Shown here: positions 52,740-60,838 of the stretch, in pieces
How positions within the stretch are numbered: position 1 is the stretch's first letter
Layout: every line of letters begins with the position of its first letter
Assembly (NCBI GenBank): GCA_041743935.1
Contig: JBGTLU010000025.1
Location: 1-64,000, forward strand
Direction of reading: 5' to 3'
Length of the DNA stretch: 64,000 nucleotides
From: JBGTLU01 sp041743935
Lineage (GTDB): Bacteria > Bacteroidota > Bacteroidia > Sphingobacteriales > Sphingobacteriaceae
Program-made: the position numbers and the translations under genes
The notes under the pieces: model-generated
Told to the model about the DNA's origin: nothing
Database searches by the model: none
What the model saw: only the letters and a program-made list of their open reading frames with translations

Positions 52740-53855
52740 ATGAAAATTGGTATAACCGGACAAGCAGGTTTTATGGGTTGGCATCTCAATGCCAGACTCG
52801 CTTTGCATGCAAAAGAGTTTACACTAGTTCCCTTTGAGCGCAATTGGTTTGAGGATGCCGATGCACTGGATAAATTCGTTTCTAATTGCGATGTAATTGT
52901 GCATTTGGCAGCGCTTAATCGCCATCATGAACCTGAGCAAATCTTTACTGTAAATACCCATTTGGTAAAAAAATTAATTGATTCTTTAGAAAAATGCAAT
53001 AGCAAAGCTCATGTCATTCTTTCTTCCTCTACACAAGAAGAAAGAGATAACATTTATGGCAAATCCAAACGAGAGGGCAGGTTGTTATTGGCCGATTGGG
53101 CAGAAAAAAACCAAGCTACGTTTACCGGTACAATCATCCCCAATGTGTTTGGCCCATTCGGCAAACCTTTTTACAATTCGGTGGTGGCCACCTTTTCGCA
53201 TCAGTTGGCACATGGCGAAACACCACAAATAGAACAGGATGCTAACCTTTCTTTAATTTATGTGGAGGAATGGGTTGAGGAGGTTATGAGCATCATTCGC
53301 AACAAGGTATATGAACCGGAGTACCGCATGAAAGCTAGGGCAACTATTACGGTTTCGGCATTGCTGAATAAACTGAAAAGCTATCACGAACAATATTTTT
53401 TGCAAGGTTTTATTCCATTATTTGAAGATAATTTCGAACTCCATTTGTTCAATACCTATCGTTCTTTTATCTCCCACGAAAAGATTTTTCCGCGAAATCT
53501 ACAGCTTCATAGCGATGAACGCGGTGCATTTGCAGAAGTAATCCGAACCGGCTCGGGCGGGCAAAGCTCTTATTCTACTACCTTGCCCGGCATAACCCGT
53601 GGCAATCATTTTCATACCCGAAAAATAGAGCGTTTTACGGTGATAAAAGGCAAAGCAAGAATCAGTATTCGCAAAACCGGAACAGATGAGGTACAACACT
53701 TTTATCTTGACGGAAATGAACCCGCTTACGTAGATATGCCCATTTGGTACACCCATAACATTACCAATATCGGCGATGAAACACTTTACACCCTATTTTG
53801 GATAAACGAATACTATAACCCCAACGACCCGGATACCTGGATGGAAGTTGTGTAG
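52740..53855 (+). CDS. capF: CapF/FnlB/WbjC: bifunctional epimerase-reductase with cupin domain
   Basis: Second step to UDP-L-FucNAc; reduces the 4-keto sugar after C3 epimerisation to UDP-N-acetyl-6-deoxy-L-talosamine. The 371-residue protein pairs an N-terminal SDR (GITGQAGFMGWHLNARL, VHLAALNRHHEP, YGKSKREGR with the Tyr/Lys pair) with a C-terminal cupin (GNHFHTRKIERFTVIKG, metal-binding His). This two-domain form is specific to CapF. It starts two bases after capE. A four-helix-bundle relic separates it from capG. Confidence 0.93.
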   Translation: MKIGITGQAGFMGWHLNARLALHAKEFTLVPFERNWFEDADALDKFVSNCDVIVHLAALNRHHEPEQIFTVNTHLVKKLIDSLEKCNSKAHVILSSSTQEERDNIYGKSKREGRLLLADWAEKNQATFTGTIIPNVFGPFGKPFYNSVVATFSHQLAHGETPQIEQDANLSLIYVEEWVEEVMSIIRNKVYEPEYRMKARATITVSALLNKLKSYHEQYFLQGFIPLFEDNFELHLFNTYRSFISHEKIFPRNLQLHSDERGAFAEVIRTGSGGQSSYSTTLPGITRGNHFHTRKIERFTVIKGKARISIRKTGTDEVQHFYLDGNEPAYVDMPIWYTHNITNIGDETLYTLFWINEYYNPNDPDTWMEVV

Positions 53856-53872
53856 GGAAAGTGCCAAGTAGG

Positions 53873-53898
53873 AAGTAAAAAGAGTCGAGGTAAAAAAG
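53873..53898 (+). repeat. Left arm of the decayed four-helix-bundle cassette 3
   Basis: A purine-rich degenerate stretch that matches the complement of 54101-54124 at 17 of 24 positions without gaps. CCAAG just upstream (53864-53868) also has a counterpart. Weaker than the arms of cassettes 1 and 2. Confidence 0.45.
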
Positions 53899-53939
53899 AA
53901 AAGAAGATAAGTTTTTAGTTGAAGGAATAGTAAACTAAG

Positions 53940-54075
53940 ATGAAAGAAAACGACTTGCTGCTATGGTCATTTAATTTTAGATACTAATTCGACTGACGAA
54001 CTTGATTTTCACATTTAGGAAAGCAAAGAGCTAAAAAATATACTAGCCAGCATCATAAATACTAAACGAGAATGA
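53940..54075 (+). pseudogene. Internally deleted four-helix-bundle gene relic
   Basis: ATG 53940 begins MKENDLLLWSFNFRY, followed by TAA at 53985. This resembles the N-terminus of S23-type four-helix-bundle proteins of the MKENxxLxxSFxFA subtype. In another frame STDELDFHI, a TAG at 54016, then ESKELKNILASIINTKRE and TGA at 54073 resemble the C-terminal helix of the same subtype. The roughly 70 residues between, including the GANVEEA-type core, are gone. I read it as the remnant of a third cassette. It lies in the 282-bp capF-capG gap. Confidence 0.55.
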
Positions 54076-54100
54076 ATACCTTCAATAATGAACCAATATA

Positions 54101-54128
54101 CTTTTGCTTTGGCTCTTTTGCCTTGGAT
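54101..54128 (-). repeat. Right arm of the decayed cassette 3
   Basis: On the reverse strand this reads as two near copies of a 12-base unit, CCAAGGCAAAAG and CCAAAGCAAAAG, separated by AG. It is an imperfect inverted partner of the purine-rich arm at 53873-53898, in the same arrangement as the arms of cassettes 1 and 2. It ends ten bases before the capG ATG. Confidence 0.5.
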
Positions 54129-54137
54129 CTTTAAACC

Positions 54138-55298
54138 ATGAAAAAATTAAAAGTAATAACCGTTGTGGGCACGCGCCCTGAAATTATACGTCTTTCTAGA
54201 GTGATGGCCGTGCTGGATGCCAGCGAAGCTATTGAGCACATCACCATACATACTGGGCAGAATTATGATTACGAACTAAATGAGGTTTTTTACGAGGATT
54301 TAGGCATTCGTAAGCCCGATTATTTTCTAAATGCTGCAGGTTCAACGCCAACTGCTACCATTGGACAAATTTTAATCAATATTGATCCAATTCTGGAAGA
54401 AGTTAAGCCAGATGCCTTTCTGGTTTTGGGTGATACCAACTCCTGTTTATGCGCCATCCCGGCCAAGAAAAGACAAATCCCAATTTTTCACATGGAAGCC
54501 GGCAATCGTTGTTTCGATCAACGCGTACCCGAAGAAACCAACCGCAAGATAGTAGACCACATTGCGGATATTAACCTAACCTACTCCGACATTGCCCGCG
54601 AGTATCTGCTGCGCGAAGGATTACCCCCTGATAGGGTAATAAAAACCGGCTCGCCTATGATTGAAGTGTTACATTATTATTTACCAAAAATACAGGCTAG
54701 CAACATATTAAATCAACTTAAACTGGAGAGTGGAAAGTACTTTCTAGTATCGGCGCATCGCGAAGAAAATATAAGCAACGATAAAATCTTTTTTGCTTTG
54801 CTGGAATCGCTGAACCAAATGGCCGAAACGTACAAACTTCCCATCATAGTTTCTACCCACCCACGTACTCGGAAGCGATTAGAACAATTAAATCCGCGAG
54901 AATCCGCCGAATCTGCGTTCCATCTTCACCCTCTTATTCAATGGCAAAAACCAATGGGATTTTTGGATTACAATGCCTTACAGATGAATGCCAAAGCAGT
55001 ATTGTCTGATAGTGGTACCATCAACGAAGAATCTTCTATTCTTAATTTCAGAGCACTTAATATCCGCGAAGCGCACGAACGACCTGAAGGGATGGAAGAA
55101 GCATCGGTAATGATGACTGGCCTTTCGGCTGAACGCATTCTGCAAGGGTTGGAAATTTTGGACCGACAAAAAACCGGAGATGAGCGTAATTTTCGTTTGG
55201 TAGCCGATTATAGCATGCCCAATGTTTCGGAAAAAGTATTGCGAATTATTCTGAGTTATACCGATTACGTAAAGAGAGTAGTGTGGCAAATTCAATAA
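54138..55298 (+). CDS. capG: CapG/FnlC/WbjD: UDP-N-acetyl-L-fucosamine synthase (2-epimerase)
   Basis: Final step to UDP-L-FucNAc. The 386-residue enzyme belongs to the WecB fold family: VVGTRPEIIRLSRVM, TGQNYDYELNEVFYEDLGIRK, VLGDTNSCLCAIPAKKRQIP and MEAGNRCFDQRVPEETNRKI. NSCLCAIPAKK and EAGNRCFD are the WbjD/FnlC variants, distinguishing it from wecB (YGDTDST and EAGLRSFN). Position after capE and capF confirms the role. The stop overlaps the next gene by 16 bases. Confidence 0.92.
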   Translation: MKKLKVITVVGTRPEIIRLSRVMAVLDASEAIEHITIHTGQNYDYELNEVFYEDLGIRKPDYFLNAAGSTPTATIGQILINIDPILEEVKPDAFLVLGDTNSCLCAIPAKKRQIPIFHMEAGNRCFDQRVPEETNRKIVDHIADINLTYSDIAREYLLREGLPPDRVIKTGSPMIEVLHYYLPKIQASNILNQLKLESGKYFLVSAHREENISNDKIFFALLESLNQMAETYKLPIIVSTHPRTRKRLEQLNPRESAESAFHLHPLIQWQKPMGFLDYNALQMNAKAVLSDSGTINEESSILNFRALNIREAHERPEGMEEASVMMTGLSAERILQGLEILDRQKTGDERNFRLVADYSMPNVSEKVLRIILSYTDYVKRVVWQIQ

Positions 55299-56389
55299 CA
55301 GAAGTATTAAAACAACACGCCTTCAACATACCCGGTTGGCGTAGTAAACGCAAAATGGTGGTTTTCGAGAGCGATGATTGGGGAGGAGTAAGAATGCCAA
55401 ATCGCAACAGCTATCAAAAACTTTTGGATAAAGGAATTAAGGTGGATGCCTTCCATTACGATTACTTAGATTGTTTGGAGTCAAAGGAAGATTTGAATAA
55501 CTTATTTGAAGTTTTAAGCCGTTTCAAAGATTCAAATGGGAATTATCCGGTATTTACGTTTAATACCGTTATGGCTAACCCCGATTTTGATAAAATAAAA
55601 GCCAATCATTTTCAGGAATATTTCTTCGAAGATTTTCAGGTTTCTTATCAGAAATATTGGGGAGTAGATTTATTGCCAATCTGGCAAAAAGCAATACAAG
55701 AAAAATTGATTGTACCGCAATTTCATGCTAGAGAGCATTTAAATGTGAGTTTGTGGATGAAAGCATTGCAGGGTAATTATAAAGAGGTATTAACCTCCTT
55801 TGAACATGGTTATACCGGAATGTGGGGGAAAACTCCTTCGCAAAGTCACAGCCATTATTTAGCTGCATTCCATCCAACAGATGCTAATGATTCTGTACAT
55901 AAGCAAGAGATTTTGATTAACGGATTAAAAATGTTTGAAAATAAATTTGGATATAAATCGGAGACAATTATTAGTTGCAATTATGTGTGGAATACCGGTA
56001 TCGAAAAAGCCGCAAAAAACATGAATGTGAAATTTATACAAGGACAACGGGCACAATTAAAGCCAGATGAAAAAAATGGTAAATTGATTCCGGTGTTTCA
56101 TTATACGGGGCAGAAGAATAATTTTGGTCAAATTTATTCTGTAAGAAATTGCATGTTTGAGCCTTCCGAAAATATAAACCATGATTGGGTTAATAATTGT
56201 TTAAAACAAATTGCAATTTCTTTTTTATGGAATAAACCCGCTATTATTTCTACCCATAGGGTAAATTATATTGGGTCATTAAATCAAAAAAACAGAGATA
56301 ATAATTTGAAATTACTTGAACAATTACTACACGCAATTAAAATTAAATGGCCTAATGTAGAGTTTGTTTCATCCAATAAAATATTCTAA
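55283..56389 (+). CDS. Polysaccharide deacetylase-like protein
   Basis: A 368-residue protein. MVVFESDDWGG near residue 26 provides the DD pair of NodB-type deacetylases, and FHAREHLNV and STHRVNYIGS give candidate metal and catalytic His residues. The order resembles a Bacteroidota-specific polysaccharide (de)acetylase group, not standard NodB. It has no signal peptide, so it may act on a cytosolic precursor. GTG 55283 is the start, overlapping capG by 16 bases. Confidence 0.72.
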   Translation: MANSITEVLKQHAFNIPGWRSKRKMVVFESDDWGGVRMPNRNSYQKLLDKGIKVDAFHYDYLDCLESKEDLNNLFEVLSRFKDSNGNYPVFTFNTVMANPDFDKIKANHFQEYFFEDFQVSYQKYWGVDLLPIWQKAIQEKLIVPQFHAREHLNVSLWMKALQGNYKEVLTSFEHGYTGMWGKTPSQSHSHYLAAFHPTDANDSVHKQEILINGLKMFENKFGYKSETIISCNYVWNTGIEKAAKNMNVKFIQGQRAQLKPDEKNGKLIPVFHYTGQKNNFGQIYSVRNCMFEPSENINHDWVNNCLKQIAISFLWNKPAIISTHRVNYIGSLNQKNRDNNLKLLEQLLHAIKIKWPNVEFVSSNKIF

Positions 56390-56400
56390 CCAAAAACGTT

Positions 56401-57234
56401 ATGAATGTACTATCAAAAATTGAATACTTTATTTCAAATTTTATAAAGTATATACGTTCCGGAGGAGTTACATACTTAAGCATTTCATATACAAATTACG
56501 GAAATGTATTAGCTAATAAAACCATTTTAATTACCGGTGGAAGTTCAGGAATTGGCTCAGCCATAGCGAAGAAATTTTTAAGTGCAGGGGCGAAAGTAAT
56601 TGTTTGTGGAAGAGATTCTGTAAAGCTAAATGCACTTTCTAATGAATTAGCCAATGAAAATCTATTTACGGAAGTTTGGGATTTAAGTGATTTTACTGGT
56701 TTAGAAGAAAAGTATGCACAAATTGTACATAAACATAGTAAGATTGATATTTTAATAAACAATGCCGGAATTGCAGTAAATAAATCTTTAAGTCAGATTA
56801 ATTTTGATGATTGGGATAGTGTAATGTCTACCAATTTAAAAAGTGCTTATTTCCTCTCTAAATATTTCGGAGAAATAAATACAACTAAATCAGATTCTAC
56901 CCGGAAAATAGTTAACATTTCATCTTTAAATTCTGTGGTAGCATATCCCGGCCCCTACTCCATCTCTAAGTCTGGATTAAATATACTAACATCTAGTTTG
57001 GCTAAAATATATACAGAGAAAAACATATTAGTAAATGGAATTGCTCCCGGATATACTGCCACTGGAATGACCCGTCAAAATACTATTTACAATGCATACA
57101 GAAATGATTCATTGAATAAACGAATTGGCTTACCAGAAGATGTAGCAGAACTAGCATTATTCTTGGCAAGCGATGCCTCTAATCATATAATTGGGCAAAC
57201 TATTTTTATTGATGGTGGCCAATCTGTACAATAA
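56401..57234 (+). CDS. SDR family oxidoreductase
   Basis: A classical short-chain dehydrogenase of 277 residues with an extra N-terminal stretch of about 40 residues. KTILITGGSSGIGSAIAKKF (NADP loop), NNAGIAVNKS, VNISSLNSVVAYPGPYSISKSGL (Ser, Tyr, Lys) and GIAPGYTATGMTRQ are present. It probably reduces a keto-sugar or related intermediate; the substrate is unknown. AT content rises from here to about 60.7 kb relative to the genes before. Confidence 0.88.
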   Translation: MNVLSKIEYFISNFIKYIRSGGVTYLSISYTNYGNVLANKTILITGGSSGIGSAIAKKFLSAGAKVIVCGRDSVKLNALSNELANENLFTEVWDLSDFTGLEEKYAQIVHKHSKIDILINNAGIAVNKSLSQINFDDWDSVMSTNLKSAYFLSKYFGEINTTKSDSTRKIVNISSLNSVVAYPGPYSISKSGLNILTSSLAKIYTEKNILVNGIAPGYTATGMTRQNTIYNAYRNDSLNKRIGLPEDVAELALFLASDASNHIIGQTIFIDGGQSVQ

Positions 57235-58156
57235 TTCGAAAGAATTTTTGCAACCCTTAATTACGGTATATACACCAATTGATGATATAAATTCAAACAA
57301 TTTAATTTCCATTTATAATTCCCTTTACAGCCAAACAAATCATAACTTTAATTGGGTAATAATAAATTTTGGAGAGGCAGATTTCGGTGATCAATATATT
57401 GCGCAATTTTCTAATACTAAATTCGATGTTAAGTATTATTACTTGCCAAATTTATATAAACATGAAGCTACGCATTTCATATTAACTAATTGTTCCTCCA
57501 AATATATACTTGGCTTAGATTACCGATTTACAATACATGAATCTACAATTAGTGAATTAATATATCAATGGACAAATATCGAGGATAATAACCTGACCGA
57601 TATAGCTGAAATTAGAGCTAAAACTGAGTATTCTAATGGGAATTTAATGGGTAAATCAAAGTTCAACTACTCCGCCAATTACACCGATATGACTTGGCAC
57701 GAAATGGTTTTAAAAAACAGCAATAACTATGAAATGTTGGCTTGTTGGGATAGAAATAAATTTTTGGATGCATTTAACTTTGATGATTACATAAAACTGT
57801 ATGGTAAAGTCGATAATATTCCAACATTTATTTTATGGTCCTCTATTGGTCTAAAATATAAAACACGGTATCTAAACAGAACACTCAAAATAGTGATAGG
57901 AAATCATTTTATAGATAATACTAAAAGTGAAAAATTGTCCAATGTATTTGGTATAGTTTATTTCTTAAATAAGAATATTAAATTCTTTTTATATAATCCT
58001 AAATATTTTATATATCAGTATTATCACTTATCATTATTGAGTATTAAATTAAATATGCCATTACATAAAATAATGAAATATATTGAGGGTTTTTTCTCGA
58101 AATTAATTACAAGTACATTTTATATTATATTATATACTAAAAGTAAATTGCTATGA
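57212..58156 (+). CDS. GT2-like glycosyltransferase, divergent
   Basis: A protein of about 314 residues. PLITVYTPIDDINSNNLISI and SQTNHNFNWVIIN near the N-terminus look like the GT-A start of family 2. YILGLDYRFTIHES may correspond to the DxD region, though it is degenerate. MTWHEMVLKNSNNYEMLACWDRNKF follows. ATG 57212 is chosen; an upstream TTG at 57191 would overlap the SDR further. A hydrophobic C-terminal region (ITSTFYIILYTKSKLL) may bind the membrane. Assignment is moderate. Confidence 0.6.
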   Translation: MVANLYNNSKEFLQPLITVYTPIDDINSNNLISIYNSLYSQTNHNFNWVIINFGEADFGDQYIAQFSNTKFDVKYYYLPNLYKHEATHFILTNCSSKYILGLDYRFTIHESTISELIYQWTNIEDNNLTDIAEIRAKTEYSNGNLMGKSKFNYSANYTDMTWHEMVLKNSNNYEMLACWDRNKFLDAFNFDDYIKLYGKVDNIPTFILWSSIGLKYKTRYLNRTLKIVIGNHFIDNTKSEKLSNVFGIVYFLNKNIKFFLYNPKYFIYQYYHLSLLSIKLNMPLHKIMKYIEGFFSKLITSTFYIILYTKSKLL

Positions 58157-59295
58157 AAAATTATTTTAAATCACTTTTGGGTAAATTTATTTATCAAAAA
58201 AATTTAAGTTACCTCAGAAAAGTTTATGTTTCACAAGCAACCAATCGTCTGAAAAATATACCTAATCTGGTAATAAATAATGAATTAGAGTTGGAATATT
58301 GCAAGAAGTGGAAAGTTTTTGATAATAAAATTAATAAAGAATATTTTAGGGTATATGCAAATATGAGTGGTAATTTTAGTACTAACCATTTGCCAGATCA
58401 TTTATATTTTGCTATTGTTGAACCACTTTTAAATAATTATGATTTTAGGTTTATTGGCGAAGAAAAAAATTATTTAGATAAACTATTATTAGATGCAAGT
58501 TTACCTAAAACGTATCTACGAAATGTTAATGGAATGTATTTGAATAATGATTATGTTGAGATTAAAGATTATAGCATTTCATTCCCCGACATATGCAATA
58601 ATTCATCTATACTATTTATTAAGCCTACCGTAGAAACTGGGCAAGGAAGAAATGTGCAAAAGTTTTTTCTAAAAGGGAAAACTTATACTAATAGTGAAGG
58701 GGTTGAATTGAGCACTCAATACTTAGACTCTTATTATAAAAAGGATTTTATAGTTCAAGAATTTTTGCCACAATGTGATTTGTTAAATTTATTTAATCCT
58801 GATTCTATAAATACATTAAGAATTTTAACTTATAGATCTATAACTGATAATAAAGTCCATTTTTTACATGCCACACTAAGAGTAGGCAAGAAGGGTGCAA
58901 TAATAGACGCTTCCAGAGCTGGAGGAAGATTTTGTGGTATCCATACGGATGGAAGTTTAATTAAAAAAGTTTGGGACTCAAAGGGAAATAGTTATACGGA
59001 CTTTAATGGAGTGGATATTTCAACAAATGACTATAAAATACCTAATTATGATAAGGTTATTCAATTATCGTTAAGTGTTGCAGAACAAATACATCACCAT
59101 AGGGTATTGGCATTGGATGTAATGATTGATAAAAATAATCTTCCAAGATTAATAGAGGCAAATAATTTCTCTCAGGGTATGTTCATTTTTCAAGCAGCAG
59201 TAGGACCCTTATTTTCTGATTTTACAGAAGAAGTGGTGAATTATTGTCTACAGCATAAAGTAAATAAAGTAGAAAAATATACCTTAAAATTATAA
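58153..59295 (+). CDS. Sugar-transfer associated ATP-grasp protein
   Basis: A 380-residue protein that fits the ATP-grasp family found with glycan genes (ATPgrasp_ST). ILFIKPTVETGQGRNVQKFF is the ATP-binding lysine strand, IVQEFLPQCDLLNLFNPDSINTLRILTY the next, and RAGGRFCGIH and LPRLIEANNFSQGMFIFQ hold the Glu/Asn metal site. It is thought to amidate or ligate amino compounds to sugars; no member has a proven reaction to my knowledge. It lies with the asparagine-synthetase-like gene three bases on, overlapping the transferase before it by four bases. Confidence 0.82.
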   Translation: MKNYFKSLLGKFIYQKNLSYLRKVYVSQATNRLKNIPNLVINNELELEYCKKWKVFDNKINKEYFRVYANMSGNFSTNHLPDHLYFAIVEPLLNNYDFRFIGEEKNYLDKLLLDASLPKTYLRNVNGMYLNNDYVEIKDYSISFPDICNNSSILFIKPTVETGQGRNVQKFFLKGKTYTNSEGVELSTQYLDSYYKKDFIVQEFLPQCDLLNLFNPDSINTLRILTYRSITDNKVHFLHATLRVGKKGAIIDASRAGGRFCGIHTDGSLIKKVWDSKGNSYTDFNGVDISTNDYKIPNYDKVIQLSLSVAEQIHHHRVLALDVMIDKNNLPRLIEANNFSQGMFIFQAAVGPLFSDFTEEVVNYCLQHKVNKVEKYTLKL

Positions 59296-59298
59296 CGC

Positions 59299-60774
59299 AT
59301 GTTATCCCCAAATTCAGATTTATTATTTCAAAACCATGAATATTTAGGGGTATTTAATCCTTATTATTTTGTTAATGATAAGGGAGAATTTATTTACGGA
59401 AATTCATTTCAAGAAATAGTAGATAAATACGATAATGATTTGCAGATAAATTCTTCAGCAATCTATTCTGTATTATCTCAAAATTATATTCTAGGAGATT
59501 TAACTATACTTAAAAATATTTTTCGTTCACCATGGATGGCCAAACCCAATTTAACAAATACAGGTTGGGAATTCTGTGAACTTCCAAAGCATGCAAAAAA
59601 TAAAATACCTACTCAAAAAATTGCAAGTATATTATTTGAAAAACTATGTGATGAAATTATTTCTTATGTGAAAGGAAATAAACGTATAGGAATTTTATTA
59701 AGTGGTGGGATGGATAGTAGAATTGTAGCTGGAGTATTGAATTTTTTAATAAAAACTAAACGTGTAGAGGTAGATAAAGTAGTGTCCTTTACTTGGGGGA
59801 ATAATAATTCACGGGATTTTATTTATGCAAATCAAATAGCAAATCATTTCAAATGGGAATTTAAACATTACACAATTGATGAGAATAAATTTTGGCGTAA
59901 TATACTTTTAGCCGGCGAAAGAGGTTGTGAATATTCTGCCTTCCATTTACACGCAATACCAGATATTGCAAACGATGCAGAAAATGAAGTAGATATAATG
60001 CTTGCAGGTAGTTATGGCGACAGTGTTGGTAGAGCAGAATTCTCAGGTAAACATGTAAGTAATCTGCCAAGAATTGAACAGAAAATTGGTAAACATACCT
60101 ACCTCTTAAATAATGTAAGTTCCTCTAAAAATTTACTTCTGAGCGAAATAGAAAAATATCACAAGTTATTTCCTAGGGATTCACAATACCAAACGAACGA
60201 AATTGATATGCAACTTCATTACATGCGACGAATGTTAAATCCTTGCATGGAAATTATCAATGAAAAAGTTCCGCTTTATCAAGCTTTTACATCACCGGAA
60301 GTTTTCAGTTTTATGTGGTCTCTTGACCCATATTCTAGAAATGACCATAACTACAAAGAGTTATTATCTTTTTTAGATCCCAAATTATCAGAAATACCTT
60401 GGGCAAGAACTGGCAGGAAATATGGCGAGACCGTTGGCGTGCCTGATGATTTTACAAAAAAACATCATAGTTATGAAGATATTGTTCAAAATAAATTGAA
60501 GGATAGAATTACCCAATTCTTGAATGACAGTAATTCATCTGTATTATCAGTTGATTTACTATCCGATTTAAATAAGCTTATATCCATAAATAAAGGTTCT
60601 AATTTTGATTATTTAGAATCTCTTATTTATTCTCTATCTGTTTTACATTTTGAAAATATTAATTTTAAAGATAGACTAAACATTACTAAAAAGACATCTG
60701 CCTTACATAGGAAACTAAAATTATACGGGGAATATTTTTTTTATCGAACCATACGGAAGTATGTTTTGAAATAG
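59299..60774 (+). CDS. Asparagine-synthetase-like ATP-pyrophosphatase lacking the glutaminase Cys
   Basis: A 491-residue protein with the synthetase PP-loop SGGMDS (135-140) in GILLSGGMDSRIVAG. It lacks the N-terminal MCG of class II glutaminases (starts MLSPNSDLLFQN), though residues 1-110 retain a vestige of that fold (FVNDKGEFIYGNSFQEIV). It could use free ammonia, or ammonia from the true AsnB downstream, or make a different amide or lactam-type bond. With the ATP-grasp gene three bases before, a sugar-modifying role is likely (inference). Confidence 0.78.
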   Translation: MLSPNSDLLFQNHEYLGVFNPYYFVNDKGEFIYGNSFQEIVDKYDNDLQINSSAIYSVLSQNYILGDLTILKNIFRSPWMAKPNLTNTGWEFCELPKHAKNKIPTQKIASILFEKLCDEIISYVKGNKRIGILLSGGMDSRIVAGVLNFLIKTKRVEVDKVVSFTWGNNNSRDFIYANQIANHFKWEFKHYTIDENKFWRNILLAGERGCEYSAFHLHAIPDIANDAENEVDIMLAGSYGDSVGRAEFSGKHVSNLPRIEQKIGKHTYLLNNVSSSKNLLLSEIEKYHKLFPRDSQYQTNEIDMQLHYMRRMLNPCMEIINEKVPLYQAFTSPEVFSFMWSLDPYSRNDHNYKELLSFLDPKLSEIPWARTGRKYGETVGVPDDFTKKHHSYEDIVQNKLKDRITQFLNDSNSSVLSVDLLSDLNKLISINKGSNFDYLESLIYSLSVLHFENINFKDRLNITKKTSALHRKLKLYGEYFFYRTIRKYVLK

Positions 60775-60838
60775 CAGGAAATATTAACTAACAACTCTTG
60801 AATAAATCCTATTTATCAGCAATTGAAAAACTAATATT

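Noticed and set aside
54087..54140. Possible leader peptide (ATG 54088, about 17 codons, stop overlapping the capG ATG)
   Set aside because: It falls within the decayed cassette arm; the ATGA overlap is probably chance, and no attenuator-like structure was seen.
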